Origin: Populus alba
Lineage: Eukaryota > Streptophyta > Magnoliopsida > Malpighiales > Salicaceae
DNA length: 64,000 nucleotides
Assembly (NCBI RefSeq): GCF_005239225.2
Contig: NC_133302.1
Span: forward strand, 4,278,001-4,342,000
Direction: 5' to 3'
Below, piece by piece: positions 22,872 to 33,087 of the stretch; the first letter of the stretch is position 1, and each line of letters starts with the position of its first letter. The notes under the pieces were generated by a model. That model did no database searches. It saw nothing but the letters and a program-made list of their open reading frames with translations, and was not told where the DNA came from. Both the position numbers and the translations under genes were made by a program.

Positions 22872-23810
22872 ATGACCACTTCTGCCGATATTTGGCATCG
22901 TCACCTCGGTCACCCCAGTTCCTGTATTCTAAGTCTTTTAGCTTTAAATAAAAAGGTTATTTGTACCTCTCGTCATCTTAATTTTCAATGTCAAGCTTGT
23001 CTGTTAGGAAAATCCTCTCGTTTGTCATTAGAACCTATGGGCCATAAAACATCTACTCCTCTTGAACTCATCTTTAGTGATGTTTGGGGCCCTGCCCCTA
23101 TGCTATCGTCTGATGGCTTTTGTTATTTTATCATATTTGTGGATGCACATACAAAATTTATTTGGTTTTATGCTATTGCTGTCAAATCAGATGTCTTAAA
23201 TGTGTTTCAACAATTTCAAGTACTTGTTGAATGTCAGTTCTCTCGTAAAATCAAAACTGTTCAAACTGATTGGGGTGGTGAATATCGTAAATTAAATTCT
23301 TTTTTTAAAACCATCGGTATCTACCATTGTCTCATATGTCCACATACTCATGAATAGAATGGTACTGTTGAGCGCTGCCATCGCCATATCGTTGAAACAG
23401 GTCTTACTCTGTTAGGGCAATGTAAGGCACCTCTAAAATTCTGGAATTTTGCATTCGAAACCTCGATTTATCTTATTAATCGTATGCCAACCTCAATTTT
23501 AAGCAACAAATCTCCCTTCGAATGTTTGTTTCGTCAGACACCTAATTATGCCTTTTTACATACTTTTGGAAGTCTTTACTTTCCTTTTCTTCGTCCTTAC
23601 AATGCTCATAAGCTAGACTATCGCTCCACTCCTTGTGTGTTTTTAGGTTATAGTTCGTCTCATCTAGGTTATCATTGTCTTGATTTGTCTTCTGACCGCA
23701 TCTACATTTCCTATCACGTTCGATTTCATGAACAAGTTTTCCCCTTCATTGAGTCTGTCATCCCGTCCCCATCCTTCTCTCCTCCTGTCACTTAGTCCAG
23801 CCTACCCCCC
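22872..23810 (+). pseudogene. copia A integrase
   Basis: The GAG-pre-integrase zinc region (IWHRHLGHPSS then CQACLLGKSSR) is at about 22890-23015. The catalytic core has SDVWGPAPM and QTDWGGEYRKL at about 23075-23290. A TAG at 23355 lies just before NGTVERCHRHIVE, so the catalytic Glu is beyond a stop. The copia-type tail (PFLRPYNAHKLDYRS, CVFLGYS) runs to about 23790. Confidence 0.88.
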
Positions 23811-24271
23811 CTCACCATTTTTCCATTGTAACCCGTCTCAGCCCTACCTCCCCTTCCCACTAACCTGTCCATCCGCTCACCATCATCTCTATCTATGTCT
23901 CTTGATCATTATACAGGTTCAGGTTCTGTGGTGCCAGCTTTATCTTCATCAGATTCACCCTCTGCTGCAGACTCTCTAGCCTCATCATCAACATTGTCTT
24001 CTCCATCTGGGTACTCTGCTCAGTTTGTGCCCGATCTGGACTTATGTATGGATCTCTCCACATACTCTCTTCCACAGCTGACCTTCACTGATCTGCCTTC
24101 TGCTCTGCCACCCATTCAGCAGCATCCCATGGTGTTACGTCCTCGACAACCAAAGATTGCTAACATCAGCTCTGTTTCTACTTCCTCTCTGCCAGTTTCC
24201 ACTTCAAGGGTAATGTCCCCCTCTATTCTTGAGCCTCTGAGTTTTAAGGAAGCTAACCAGTACTTGTGTTA
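23811..24271 (+). pseudogene. copia A linker between integrase and reverse transcriptase
   Basis: Ser/Pro-rich linker typical of copia Pol, ending in SFKEANQYL just before the reverse transcriptase, with a stop at 24270. No catalytic motif lies here. Confidence 0.7.
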
Positions 24272-25765
24272 GCATACTACCATGAAGGATGAAATTGCAG
24301 CCTTGCATGCCAATGCCATTTGGTCATTGGTGCCATTTGATCCTTCTATGAACATTGTTGGCTGCCGATGGGTGTATAAAATCAAACGGCGAGCCGATGG
24401 GGCCATTGACCGTTATAAGGCTCTTTTAGTTGCGCGGGGGTTCACCCAGCAGGAAGGTATAAATTATTCAGAAACCTTCAGTCCTATTGTTAAACCAACT
24501 ACTGTTCGGTTAGTTCTCACAATTGCAATCTCAAAAGGATGGCAGATTCGGCAACTTGATGTTCACAATGCCTTCTTCAATGGCTCACTTCGTGAGGTTG
24601 TTTACATGCAGCAACCCCTAGGCTTTGTTAATACTGCTTTGCCTACTAATATTTGTCGCCTTCACAAATCTCTCTATGGTTTAAAACAAGCACCATGGGC
24701 TTAGTACATGCGACTAAGTGATTTCCTCCTGACTATCGGTTTTCGGGCTTCAAAGGTTGATACCTCCCTATTTATTCTGAATGGGACTCCTGACATATGT
24801 TGCTTACTTGTCTATGTGGATGACATCTTAATTACTGGTAATAACTCTGAATTGATTCATCGCCTCATTACCTTGCTGAGCTCAGAGTTTAAACTTCATG
24901 ACTTGGGTCAAGCACGTTACTTTTTGGGGATTGAAGTTGCTCCCACCAGTATGGGTCTTGTGCTTAGTCAACATAAGTATGTTCTTGATATTCTGAATCG
25001 TGCTGGTATGTCATCATGTAAACCTGTTGATACACCAGCGTCTGTTTCCAAACTTGATCTGCAGTCTACTGAGTTGCTTTCAGATACCACTCGCTTCCAC
25101 CAAATTGTTGGTGCTCTTCAGTATCTCACGTTTACTCGACCTGATATATGTTATGCTGTGAACAAGGTATGTCAGTTTATGCATGCTCCTACTAAAGGCC
25201 ACTGGGCCGCTGTTAAGTGTATCCTGCGATACCTAAAAGGTACATCCTCATTTGGTCTCCACCTTACTCGTGACTCTACTGTGTCTCTTCATGGTTTTAC
25301 TGATGCTGATTGGGCCGGCAGTATTGATGATCGAAAATCCACGGGTTGCTATATTGTATTTCTTGGCACCACTCCCATTTCATGGAAATCTGGCAAGCAA
25401 CGCACTGTTGCTTGATCCTCCACTAAAGCAGAGTATAAGGCCTTAGCTGATAGTACTGCTGAGGTTTTTTGGCTTCGCTATCTTTTGTCAGATTTATGTT
25501 TCTCTCCTAGTTCTGCTACCACAATTTGGTGTGATAATTTGGGTGCAACTTATCTATCTGTTAATCTGATCTTTCATGCTCATACAAAGCATGTTGAGGT
25601 TGATTATCACTTTGTTGTGATCGAATGACTAAGAAGGAGATTCAGATTCCCTTCATCCCCTCCAAAGATCAATTAGCAGATGTTCTTACAAAGCCACTTG
25701 CTTCCTCTGCTTTTACTTCTCTACGTTCCAAGCTTCACGTGGATAACCCACCCTCAACTTGAGGA
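24272..25765 (+). pseudogene. copia A reverse transcriptase and RNase H
   Basis: The RVT_2-type reverse transcriptase starts with MKDEIAALHANAIWSLV, with GCRWVYKIKR and [18 protein letters not shown] at 24360-24480 and [11 protein letters not shown] near 24663. TAG at 24702 interrupts a Trp/Tyr position. The active site YVDD is at 24813-24824. RNase H shows [16 protein letters not shown] near 25300-25350; TGA near 25413 breaks it before SSTKAEYKALA, and the distal HTKHVEVDYHFV remains to about 25615. The reading ends at the LTR-proximal CAACTTGAGGAGGCG tract. Confidence 0.9.
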
Positions 25766-25769
25766 GGCG

Positions 25770-25918
25770 TATTATCGGATGTGTTGTAATATAGGAAATA
25801 TTATATTTCCTCTTGTATTGTTTTATCATGTGTAATAGGCTACACCATAACATATGTACAATGTCCTTCTTATATAAATAGTAGAGGTGCTGCCAAACTA
25901 CAAATCCATGATTTAACT
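25770..25918 (+). repeat. 3' LTR of copia A
   Basis: It starts TATTATCGG after the GAGGAGGCG purine tract, matches 1016-1186 and ends near TTTAACT. Confidence 0.85.
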
Positions 25919-27659
25919 TTCCTTATAATTTCTTCATCTTCCTCTACCTCCTACCACCATTTTAGCATCTTCTTCTTCCAAGTTCCAAGTCCTTTAGTTT
26001 TTTACACTTGGGTTTATTTTCTTATTTTCAAATCCATGATTAAAAGAACTAAATAAATTAAATTAAAATCTCCTTATCTCCTTTCTTCTTCATTGTATAC
26101 TAATATATGTCAATTAATATCAAGAATCAATTTAATTCAATAATTTAAATTGTTAGATGAGATCTTAAAATATAATTTATATTATTATCTAACACATCTC
26201 GTTAAGTGAAAATTATTTGAATTTAAAAATTTACATAGGCTCACACTACCATGTAATTAATTTTTATCAACTAAATATGGATGATGAGATTAAAACTCAT
26301 GACGGCTTGATTATCAAGACTATAATACTATATTAGAAAAACAATTCAATTCAATAACTTAAACTATTAAATAAAATACTAAAATATAATTTATAACAAT
26401 TAATTATGAAAGTAATGCATCCAAATCCCAAGAGAACCCCTAATGAATAATTGCCCAGCGTAGATCACTAGTATATTTGAATGGGTAATATAGCATTAAA
26501 ATTATCAAAATACAAAAGAGAAAAACTGTCATAGATCACTGATCGCCAGCCATATAGCCCCACCATTGTCAGCCTTCATGGTGAAAGCACCACACAGACA
26601 ATTTCGCTGCAGGCCACTTATCTACGTACTATACAATGTATGCTCAGAAAATGAATATTTGAGGTGGCAGAGAAAGGGAATGTCCAGTACTGAGAGCGAC
26701 ATGGTAAAGCAAGTGGTGATCATAACATAATAATCTCATCCGCAAGGGCAATAATTTTCCGTAACGTGTAAGCCAGAGCTACAATAATTGTAATGACAAG
26801 ATCGACATCAACAAGCACCGCCCAGGGGCCACTAACTAGTTATTACTCATGTCATTTCCATTTTCTGAGAATGGATTAGCTAATCCAACATTTTCGTAAC
26901 CTTCAAGCCCATGGATTAGCTCTTTCCTTTGCATTGATCAAAATTAATTAAGATCTGATCCAACATCACTAGTAGAAGTCTTGCAGCTTGTTTTTACTCA
27001 AATATTCTGAATTAATCCATTGAATATCCTTCAAAGTTTTTTAGTCATTAACCTCGTAATTAGCTTAATTAACACATCTCTAATGAATCATTTGATTTTA
27101 TAGGCACATAATATCATAAAAAATCAATTTCCAAGTAAGCTGATATAGATATAATCATGGATTCTTACTTAAATAATGAATATTCATATAAATAACTAAA
27201 AACCAATGAATATAATATTGATATTTAAGTTCTTTTCCAGTTAAAATATGAATAAAATAAAATTTATGCCGGTAGATAGTTATTGCCAATATGACTTGAG
27301 GTATGTGTTTTTGGGCCCTTTATTAAAGTCTTAACTTTACAGTAATGGAAGAGTGAGTTGCATCCATTCATATTTGGGCCGACGTCGTTTACTAGTTCTC
27401 TCTTTTCAATTTAAGGAGCCCGAAAGACTCCTTTTCTTCTTCTTTTTTCAAATCACACGAAACATAGAAAATGTTTCGAACAAATTAACAAATAAAGCTT
27501 AAATTTTTATTTTGAAATGAACAAATCACCACCAATCCGATATGAAATAAATAAAATATAGAACAATAATTTATAAAGTTAAAAATGGATCACCACTGTA
27601 ATGTTTTAATTCTTTAAATGAAACTCAAACTCTAATATCAAATTCAGGTTTAATTTTGT
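25919..27659. other. AT-rich intergenic region
   Basis: No supported gene. It is mostly AT-rich sequence with one arm of a 62-bp inverted repeat. A short hydrophobic minus-strand frame near 26700-26810 has no start or relatives that I recognise, so it is not called. Confidence 0.5.
26912..26973 (-). repeat. 62-bp inverted repeat, left arm
   Basis: Perfect reverse complement of 28279-28340. The right arm abuts the start of homology to the receptor-kinase intron. Confidence 0.9.
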
Positions 27660-27900
27660 GTTTGGATGTGTTTTATTAGTATGTTTGGTTTGAAAATATA
27701 TCAAAATAATATATTTTTAGTGTTTTTTAATGGTTTTAATGTGCTGATATTAAAAATTATTTTTTTTCTTCAAATTAATTTTTTTTTGTTTCCAAATTAT
27801 TTTGATATATTGATATTAAAATAATATTTAAAAAAAAAAAATTATTTTAATATATTTTTAAATAATTTTTTTTAAATAATCATTAAAGCACGTTAAGCCA
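27660..27900. repeat. AT-rich MITE-like repeat
   Basis: It contains the phrase TTTTAATGTGCTGATATTAAA and AT tracts that recur, more or less diverged, near 28150-28262, 28560-28690, 31860-31990, 32350-32520, 42130-42240, 44630-44790 and 54300-54450. These resemble an abundant poplar miniature repeat; no clear target duplication is seen. Confidence 0.5.
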
Positions 27901-27995
27901 TCAAATTAATTTGGGTTATCATGCTTGCTGCTAAAGTACAGGTCTTTTACACCATATCAACAAGAAAAACTTTTCATTTATATATAATTTTTTCC

Positions 27996-28141
27996 ATGGC
28001 AGCTAAAAAGACTAAAGGCAAACAAAAGATGGAAATGAAGAGCATTGAAAATCAAGATGTTAGGCTTGTAACATTTTCTAAACGGTGATCTAGTTTCTAC
28101 ATAAAGGTAAGTGAGCTTCTCACGTATAATCCTGTTTGAGA
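27996..28141 (+). pseudogene. Type I (M-alpha) MADS-box gene remnant
   Basis: ATG at 27996 opens MAAKKTKGKQKMEMKSIENQ, then DVRLVTFSKR, a stop (TGA 28086-28088), and SSFYIKVSELL in the same frame. This is the first ~45 residues of the MADS DNA-binding domain in the AGL62-like form (KGKQK.EMK.IEN...VTFSKR). The stop replaces the second Arg of the normal FSKRR. Homology ends near 28130, where a MITE-like AT-rich repeat begins, so the rest of the gene is missing. Intact relatives are transcription factors active in endosperm and gametophyte; this one is dead. Confidence 0.8.
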
Positions 28142-28262
28142 GGGTAATTGTTGTTGTTTTTTAAAGTATTTTTTATTTAAAAATATATAAAAATAATATT
28201 TTTTTTATTTTTTAAAATTTATTTTTAATATCAGCGTGTTAAAATGTTGATCAAATCTTAAT
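28142..28262. repeat. AT-rich MITE-like repeat truncating the MADS remnant
   Basis: Poly-A/T tracts with AATATCAGCGTGTTAAAATG, related to the repeat at 27660-27900. Confidence 0.45.
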
Positions 28263-28278
28263 AGCAATGGGGCCACTA

Positions 28279-28340
28279 ACTAGTGATGTTGGATCAGATC
28301 TTAATTAATTTTGATCAATGCAAAGGAAAGAGCTAATCCA
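28279..28340 (+). repeat. 62-bp inverted repeat, right arm
   Basis: Perfect reverse complement of 26912-26973. In addition GGGGCCACTAACTAGT occurs in direct orientation at 26825-26840 and 28269-28284. Confidence 0.9.
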
Positions 28341-28368
28341 TTTACTTTTGCCTTATGGTTTATTTCAG

Positions 28369-28830
28369 GCGCTGAGTTTACGACAAAAGGGAGACATAAT
28401 GGAGCTTGTTGATCTAAGATTAGGGTCTGCCTTCAAGAAGAAAGAAGCAGCTAGGATGATTAAAGTTGCACTGCTGTGGATAAACCAATATCCCGTGTCC
28501 GTTTGGAAATGCGGTTAAAATCGTGTTTTTAAAGTATTCAAAAAAATATTTTTGTTAAAATTTAATATGGTTGGTATGTTTTGGATCGTTTTGATGTGCT
28601 GATGTAAAAAATAATTTTTTAAAAATAAAAAAAAACATCATTTTCATGTATTTCGATATGAAAAATTATTTAAAAAACAACCACTACCATACTACTAAAG
28701 ACACATATATGTCTGCCGTAGTAAGAATGCTTGAAGGAAAGGGTGATGTTCAGGAATGAATCGTGGATCCAAGTACATTTGGCGATTCATTGAGGTTTCA
28801 GAGTTTCCAAGGCAACTCTCAGAGTTTTGA
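28369..28830 (+). pseudogene. LRR receptor kinase last-exon remnant split by a MITE-like segment
   Basis: After a TTTATTTCAG acceptor the exon reads ALSLRQKGDIMELVDLRLGS, then FKKKEAARMIKVALL: kinase subdomain X-XI, nearly identical to 51330-51638. At about 28482 it breaks, and a MITE-like stretch replaces roughly 33 bases. From 28708 it resumes with MSAVVRMLEGKGDVQ, then a TGA at 28757 and VDPSTFGDSLRF. It is the tail of a former array unit left of unit 1; 3' flanking sequence similar to 52600 follows. Confidence 0.88.
28482..28707. repeat. MITE-like insertion within the receptor-kinase exon remnant
   Basis: It starts near CCGTGTCCGTTTGGAAATGC and contains GATCGTTTTGATGTGCTGAT and poly-A tracts. 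It interrupts an exon that is continuous at 51330-51638. Exact ends are unclear because about 33 exon bases are missing. Confidence 0.6.
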
Positions 28831-28859
28831 TATAGCCTGTTTTTCATTACTTTTGTGGA

Positions 28860-29351
28860 AAAATTAATATTTTATTAATATAAAAAAAATTTAATATATT
28901 ATCGTAATATAGTTTTTAACAAAATTTATTTTAAAAAATAACTCCTATCAAATTTACAAACCCTTGACAATACAAACATCCATGACAAAAATAAAAAGGG
29001 TTAAACAGTGATATTAGGGTTTGATTTAGACGTCACCCCTGACAAAAAAGAAAAAAAGTTAGAAAGTGATATTAGGGGTTGATTGACGTCGAAGGTGGGT
29101 CTCGGACGGCAGGACCTGTACTAAAGTTAGACAGTGATGTTAGCGAACAAAGCATTCATTTCACACGGTTTGCATTCATGGCTATCTCCTTCTGGCCATT
29201 CTATCCACAAGAGTTGATTTACCATATGAATGTGGCTGATCGGGTTAACCTGATAACACACTCGTCTGGACAAATCCATTTCAGACAAAATCCTCCTTTA
29301 GCTCTTCGTAGTTTTGTATTTTGGGCAAGCAAAATTGCTAGTTACTAATAA
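28860..29351. other. Intergenic, no supported gene
   Basis: AT-rich 3' flank of the remnant. The frame at 29079-29348 (89 codons) shows no domain and is not called. Confidence 0.45.
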
Positions 29352-29600
29352 AACAAGAACCTTGACGATAGCTAGAGGGGCACTAGCTAGGTTATATGGT
29401 ACCTGAATGGAATAAGATTAGCATTTGAAGAAGATATTTATAGTTATGGAGTTGTGATCTTAAAGATCGTCTTTTGCAGAAGAAATATGGAAATTAACGT
29501 ATCAAAACCAGAGGAAGAAATTCTACTTTCTAACTGGGCAGACGAACTTTTGATTGAAAGAGAATTAGATAAGCTTGATCGTGGTGAATATGTAGACTGA
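29352..29600 (+). pseudogene. G-type lectin S-receptor-like kinase fragment
   Basis: Three consecutive pieces in different frames read TRTLTIARGA, GYMVPEWNKISI and EEDIYSYGVVILKIVFCRRN, then MEINVSKPEEE and LLSNWADELLIEREL, ending at TGA 29598. This is kinase subdomains VIII to X of the G-type lectin (LecRK/RLK1-like) receptor kinases, not of the LRR-malectin family next to it. Two frameshifts and the absence of all other domains make it a dead fragment. Confidence 0.82.
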
Positions 29601-30599
29601 CAGAAATTGATGTATGTATGATGGTTGATAAAATTCCAAGTGAGAAGTTGTAAATGTATAATTAATATCTCACTTGTACATAAACTTTACGAAGTGAATT
29701 CTTGTATTTTTACATGGCCAGAGTATATCTTGGACAAGAAATCATCATACTCCATTGAAGATGCATCAGCTAGCAAAGCTCATACTCTGCTGGGAAGCTT
29801 TTATTGTTTTCCAGGTCACTTTTATTGGAACTTGTCCTTTCCCTGCCATCTATTTCTGTCCATCCAAATCGTGTTTATGCTACTCCCCCTTTAATGTTTG
29901 GGAAGACTATACACGTCAGCGTTTTATTTCCATGGTCGGAGTATATTTTACCCAATTTCGTTTATTAAAAGCAAATCTCTTTCAATTCGGATTAAATTGA
30001 AAGGGATCACAGACCTAATCAGATGCATTATCGATAAATTTGGAATGTTGATGTTAGCATCAACCACCCTCCATCGATACCAGAGTAATGCTTTACATTC
30101 TTTAGCTACTAAATTTGGAAACATGGGCAATTACCTAAAAATACTAAGGACTCGTTCATTTGTAGAAAATAATTTCTTTTTTTAAAGTATTTGTTTTATA
30201 AAAAATTGAATTACTTTTCAATATTACGTTTCAATATTTACTTTTCAGTGTAAATAAAATCTAGCGTATTTACAAGATTAATTTTGACTAATATTTTATA
30301 TTCATTTATAATTTCATCCTTTTTGTCCGTGTCATATTCGTTTTTATTTTGTTTTGAATTTTTATTTTAAGAAATAAGTACTTAGGATAGAAAGTTTGAT
30401 AATAAAAGGCATTTTCTGAAATAAAATACTATTAAATTAAACATGGTAAACACTAAAACAGTAATGATTTAATTATTTTTTATATGACAGCGATATTAAT
30501 TAATTAATTTTAATAAACAATAAACACTAAATTCTAATTAATCATTAATTAATGAAAAGCATTTCTGATACCCTCTTCTATTTTGATGCAGAAATCGAG
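29601..30599. other. Intergenic, no supported gene
   Basis: AT-rich sequence. Overlapping frames at 29625-30185 lack domains or codon signal and are not called. Confidence 0.45.
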
Positions 30600-32875
30600 T
30601 TATTGCCTCATATTTTGCATGCCTACTCGAATTGGAAATTAGATTGCATTTTAAGGCCTATGTTAAATTTTTTTTATCAGAGTCAAAAGATTTGAAGTCG
30701 TATATTAATTACTTAATTTGCTTATGATATAATTTATCATATCAAATAATTATTTCAATTAAAAAAATTTAAACTTAATAATATCAAAAATTATTTTAAA
30801 TTAACTCACTAACATATTCTCTTTTTAAACTTCAAAAATTTTTTTTATATAACCATTGATTTATATTAATTTCCTAACGCATCTGTTCCTAAAAACAAAA
30901 TACTTTATCAATGTCAATAATAATAATAATAATAACAATATAAAAAATTAATTGGGGTATGCATAAGCTGGAGGCTTATATATATCCTGTGGTTTCTAAT
31001 ATGACAGCCACTAAAGATTTACATGGTCGTTAATTTTAGGACCCGTGAGATTAGTCGATGTACGCGCAAGTTCGCCGGACATCCACGTTAATTAAAAAAA
31101 TAAAAAAATTGATTTAGTATTTTGGCCAAATAGTGTGGACGTCTGGAAAACCAACACACGGAATCTCATAGAGCCACCCAAGATAGACTGGTAGGAATCC
31201 AATTTTGAAATGATATTCTTTATGATATTTCATTTTGAGATATTATTCAATACAATTGGATTAATAAATATATTTTATAAAGATATTTTAAAAATAAAAA
31301 ATAAAAAATATTATGTCTGAAAATATAGCATCTCTTCTCTGTATCTTTTATTTTAAAAATATAAATTCATTGTAAAATTATTTCAGAAATAAATTCTTCT
31401 TTCTTAGTTCGGATACTTCCTCTCCAATTTCCCGTTCACACACAAATGAATTATATAGCCTATCTTTTCTCCGTTTCACACACAAATGAATATATGAACG
31501 TAAAATTCTTCTTTCTTAGTTCGGATACTTCCTTTCTAATTTCCCATCGATATTTATTATTAGTTTTGACCTACTAATCTTCCCGTTGACTAGACAAAAA
31601 ATGGAAAGGCACGAGTCGTCTAGTACAGACAAACTTGTTTTTTTAAGTGTCTCCTTATATATATATACATTTTATAATATTGACTTACGCTACAACGGCT
31701 TAATAATAATTTTTATTTTAAATGTAAAAACAATAAAGCATGATTTTAAGTGCATTGAGTCCGGCTGTAAAGCCATATCCAATAGCTTTGGGTTTTAGCC
31801 ACGCATAAGCTTATATCTGACTTTGCATAGGTTTGGTTTTGGTTGCGGTTCTTAGATCTGTCATCATATTACAATAATACAAAAATATAATAAAAAAATA
31901 TTAATTTAAAATAAAAAAAATATAAAAAATTTAATTTTTTTTAAAAGTATTTTTAAAACACAAAAATATCATACTTTGATAAGTAAATTCAACCCAATCT
32001 GAAAATAACAAAAAATTGTCATCGCTTAACTTTTGTACAATATAAAAAAAATCACATCAATTTATTTGCTCTTTACAATATGAAAAAAAAAATAAGAGAA
32101 AATTAAAAGGATTAAACAGAAAAAAAAAATTAAAAATATCTTAAAAGAAAAATAGTTGTCAGTGTATTGGATGCTACTCTGCTATGCATTATTCATGATG
32201 TTATTATAGAAAATACTTTAATTGGAGATGTAATAGTGCAAATGCATTCCGTGCTCTTAACCTAACTCAAATATTTTTATATTTGAAAAAAATTGTTATT
32301 GAACCGCTATGGAGCACAGGCCAATATGCTAACTGGTATACTATTACGTAGTGATTCTTTTTTAAAAATATATTGAGATAATATTTTTTTTATTTTTTAA
32401 AATTGGTTTTTTATATCATCACATCAAAATAATACAAAAACATAAAAAAAATATTAACTTGAATTAAATAAAAAAAATAAAAATAAAAATTAATTTTTTA
32501 AAAAAATATTTTTAAAAGGCAAAAACAAACATGTTTTAATAAAAAAAATTCAATCTAACTTCAAAAAAAAAAAAATTATCATCACCAAATTTTATATAAT
32601 ATTAAAAGAATAGTACACATTTATTTTCTTTTACCGCATAACAAAAAAATTAAATAAAAAAATCTAAAATAAAAAATAAATAAAATTAAAAATATCTAAC
32701 AGCCCAACCAAATTCATTAATATTATGTCCGGCTGCCCAACGACACCTAATAGTGAAGTGCCTGGCAGAAAGACCACCGTAGAAAACAGCACGAAAGGTC
32801 GACTATAATAATGCATAAAGCTCTCTCCAGGCAGCCTACTAAATAACTCTTAAAGTGGATTCCAGACTAAGGAAG
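30600..32875 (+). promoter_or_regulatory. Upstream region of receptor-kinase unit 1 (duplicated upstream of unit 3)
   Basis: 30620-31570 is collinear with 62170-63200, and 32610-32850 with 63200-63460. Unit 1 carries about 1 kb of extra AT-rich sequence (about 31570-32600) between the two. A piece (31110-31270) also recurs near 44150 and 53820. No gene lies here; it is the 5' flank copied along with the array unit. I could not define a TATA box with confidence. Confidence 0.65.
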
Positions 32876-32950
32876 ATGGCTCCTGCACTCTCTGATATCT
32901 CGAAGTGGATTGCAGACTAAGGAAGATGGCTCCTACACTCTCTGATATCT
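32852..32950 (+). repeat. 50-bp tandem duplication at the start codon of unit 1
   Basis: AAGTGGATT...ACTAAGGAAGATGGCTCC occurs twice in a row, with ATGs at 32876 and 32926 (50 bases apart). The other two array starts (61978, 63476) have a single copy. Confidence 0.9.
32876..32920 (+). CDS. Upstream ORF created by the tandem duplication (14 codons)
   Basis: ATG at 32876 has the same local context as the real start but, because the repeat is 50 bases, is out of frame and stops at TAA 32918-32920 (MAPALSDISKWIAD). It would be met first by scanning ribosomes if the transcript starts upstream. It is probably a small translational brake; this is inference. Confidence 0.45.
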   Translation: MAPALSDISKWIAD

Positions 32951-33049
32951 CGAGAATCACGTCTAGCTTACTTGTGCTTATGTTACTAATGTTTTGCATG
33001 GGAGCAATTAACTTGGAGGCCCAAGATTTGAGCCTTGCTCCTGATGAAG

Positions 33050-33087
<38 letters not shown>

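Larger units (their letters stand above)
1016..25918 (+). mobile_element. Ty1/copia LTR retrotransposon A (outer element of the nest), degraded
   Basis: Short related LTRs lie at 1016-1186 and 25770-25918. A tRNA-Met primer site follows the left LTR. Gag, protease, integrase, reverse transcriptase and RNase H are readable in copia order on +. The element is split inside gag by a Tat-like insertion (1812-21747); the flanking gag halves rejoin across its CAGCT duplication. Several in-frame stops (for example 22733, 23355, 24270, 24702, 25413 areas) show it is dead. LTR ends are TATTAT...AACT, i.e. TA...CT rather than TG...CA. The flanking pentamers TTTCT (1011-1015) and TTCCT (25919-25923) differ by one base and are the likely target duplication. 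Confidence 0.9.

Noticed and set aside
26700..26820. Hydrophobic minus-strand frame in the intergenic region
   Set aside because: No start codon, no family, and only about 30 codons.
29079..29348. 89-codon ORF upstream of the lectin-kinase fragment
   Set aside because: No similarity to the lectin-kinase ectodomain or any family I know; codon pattern unremarkable.
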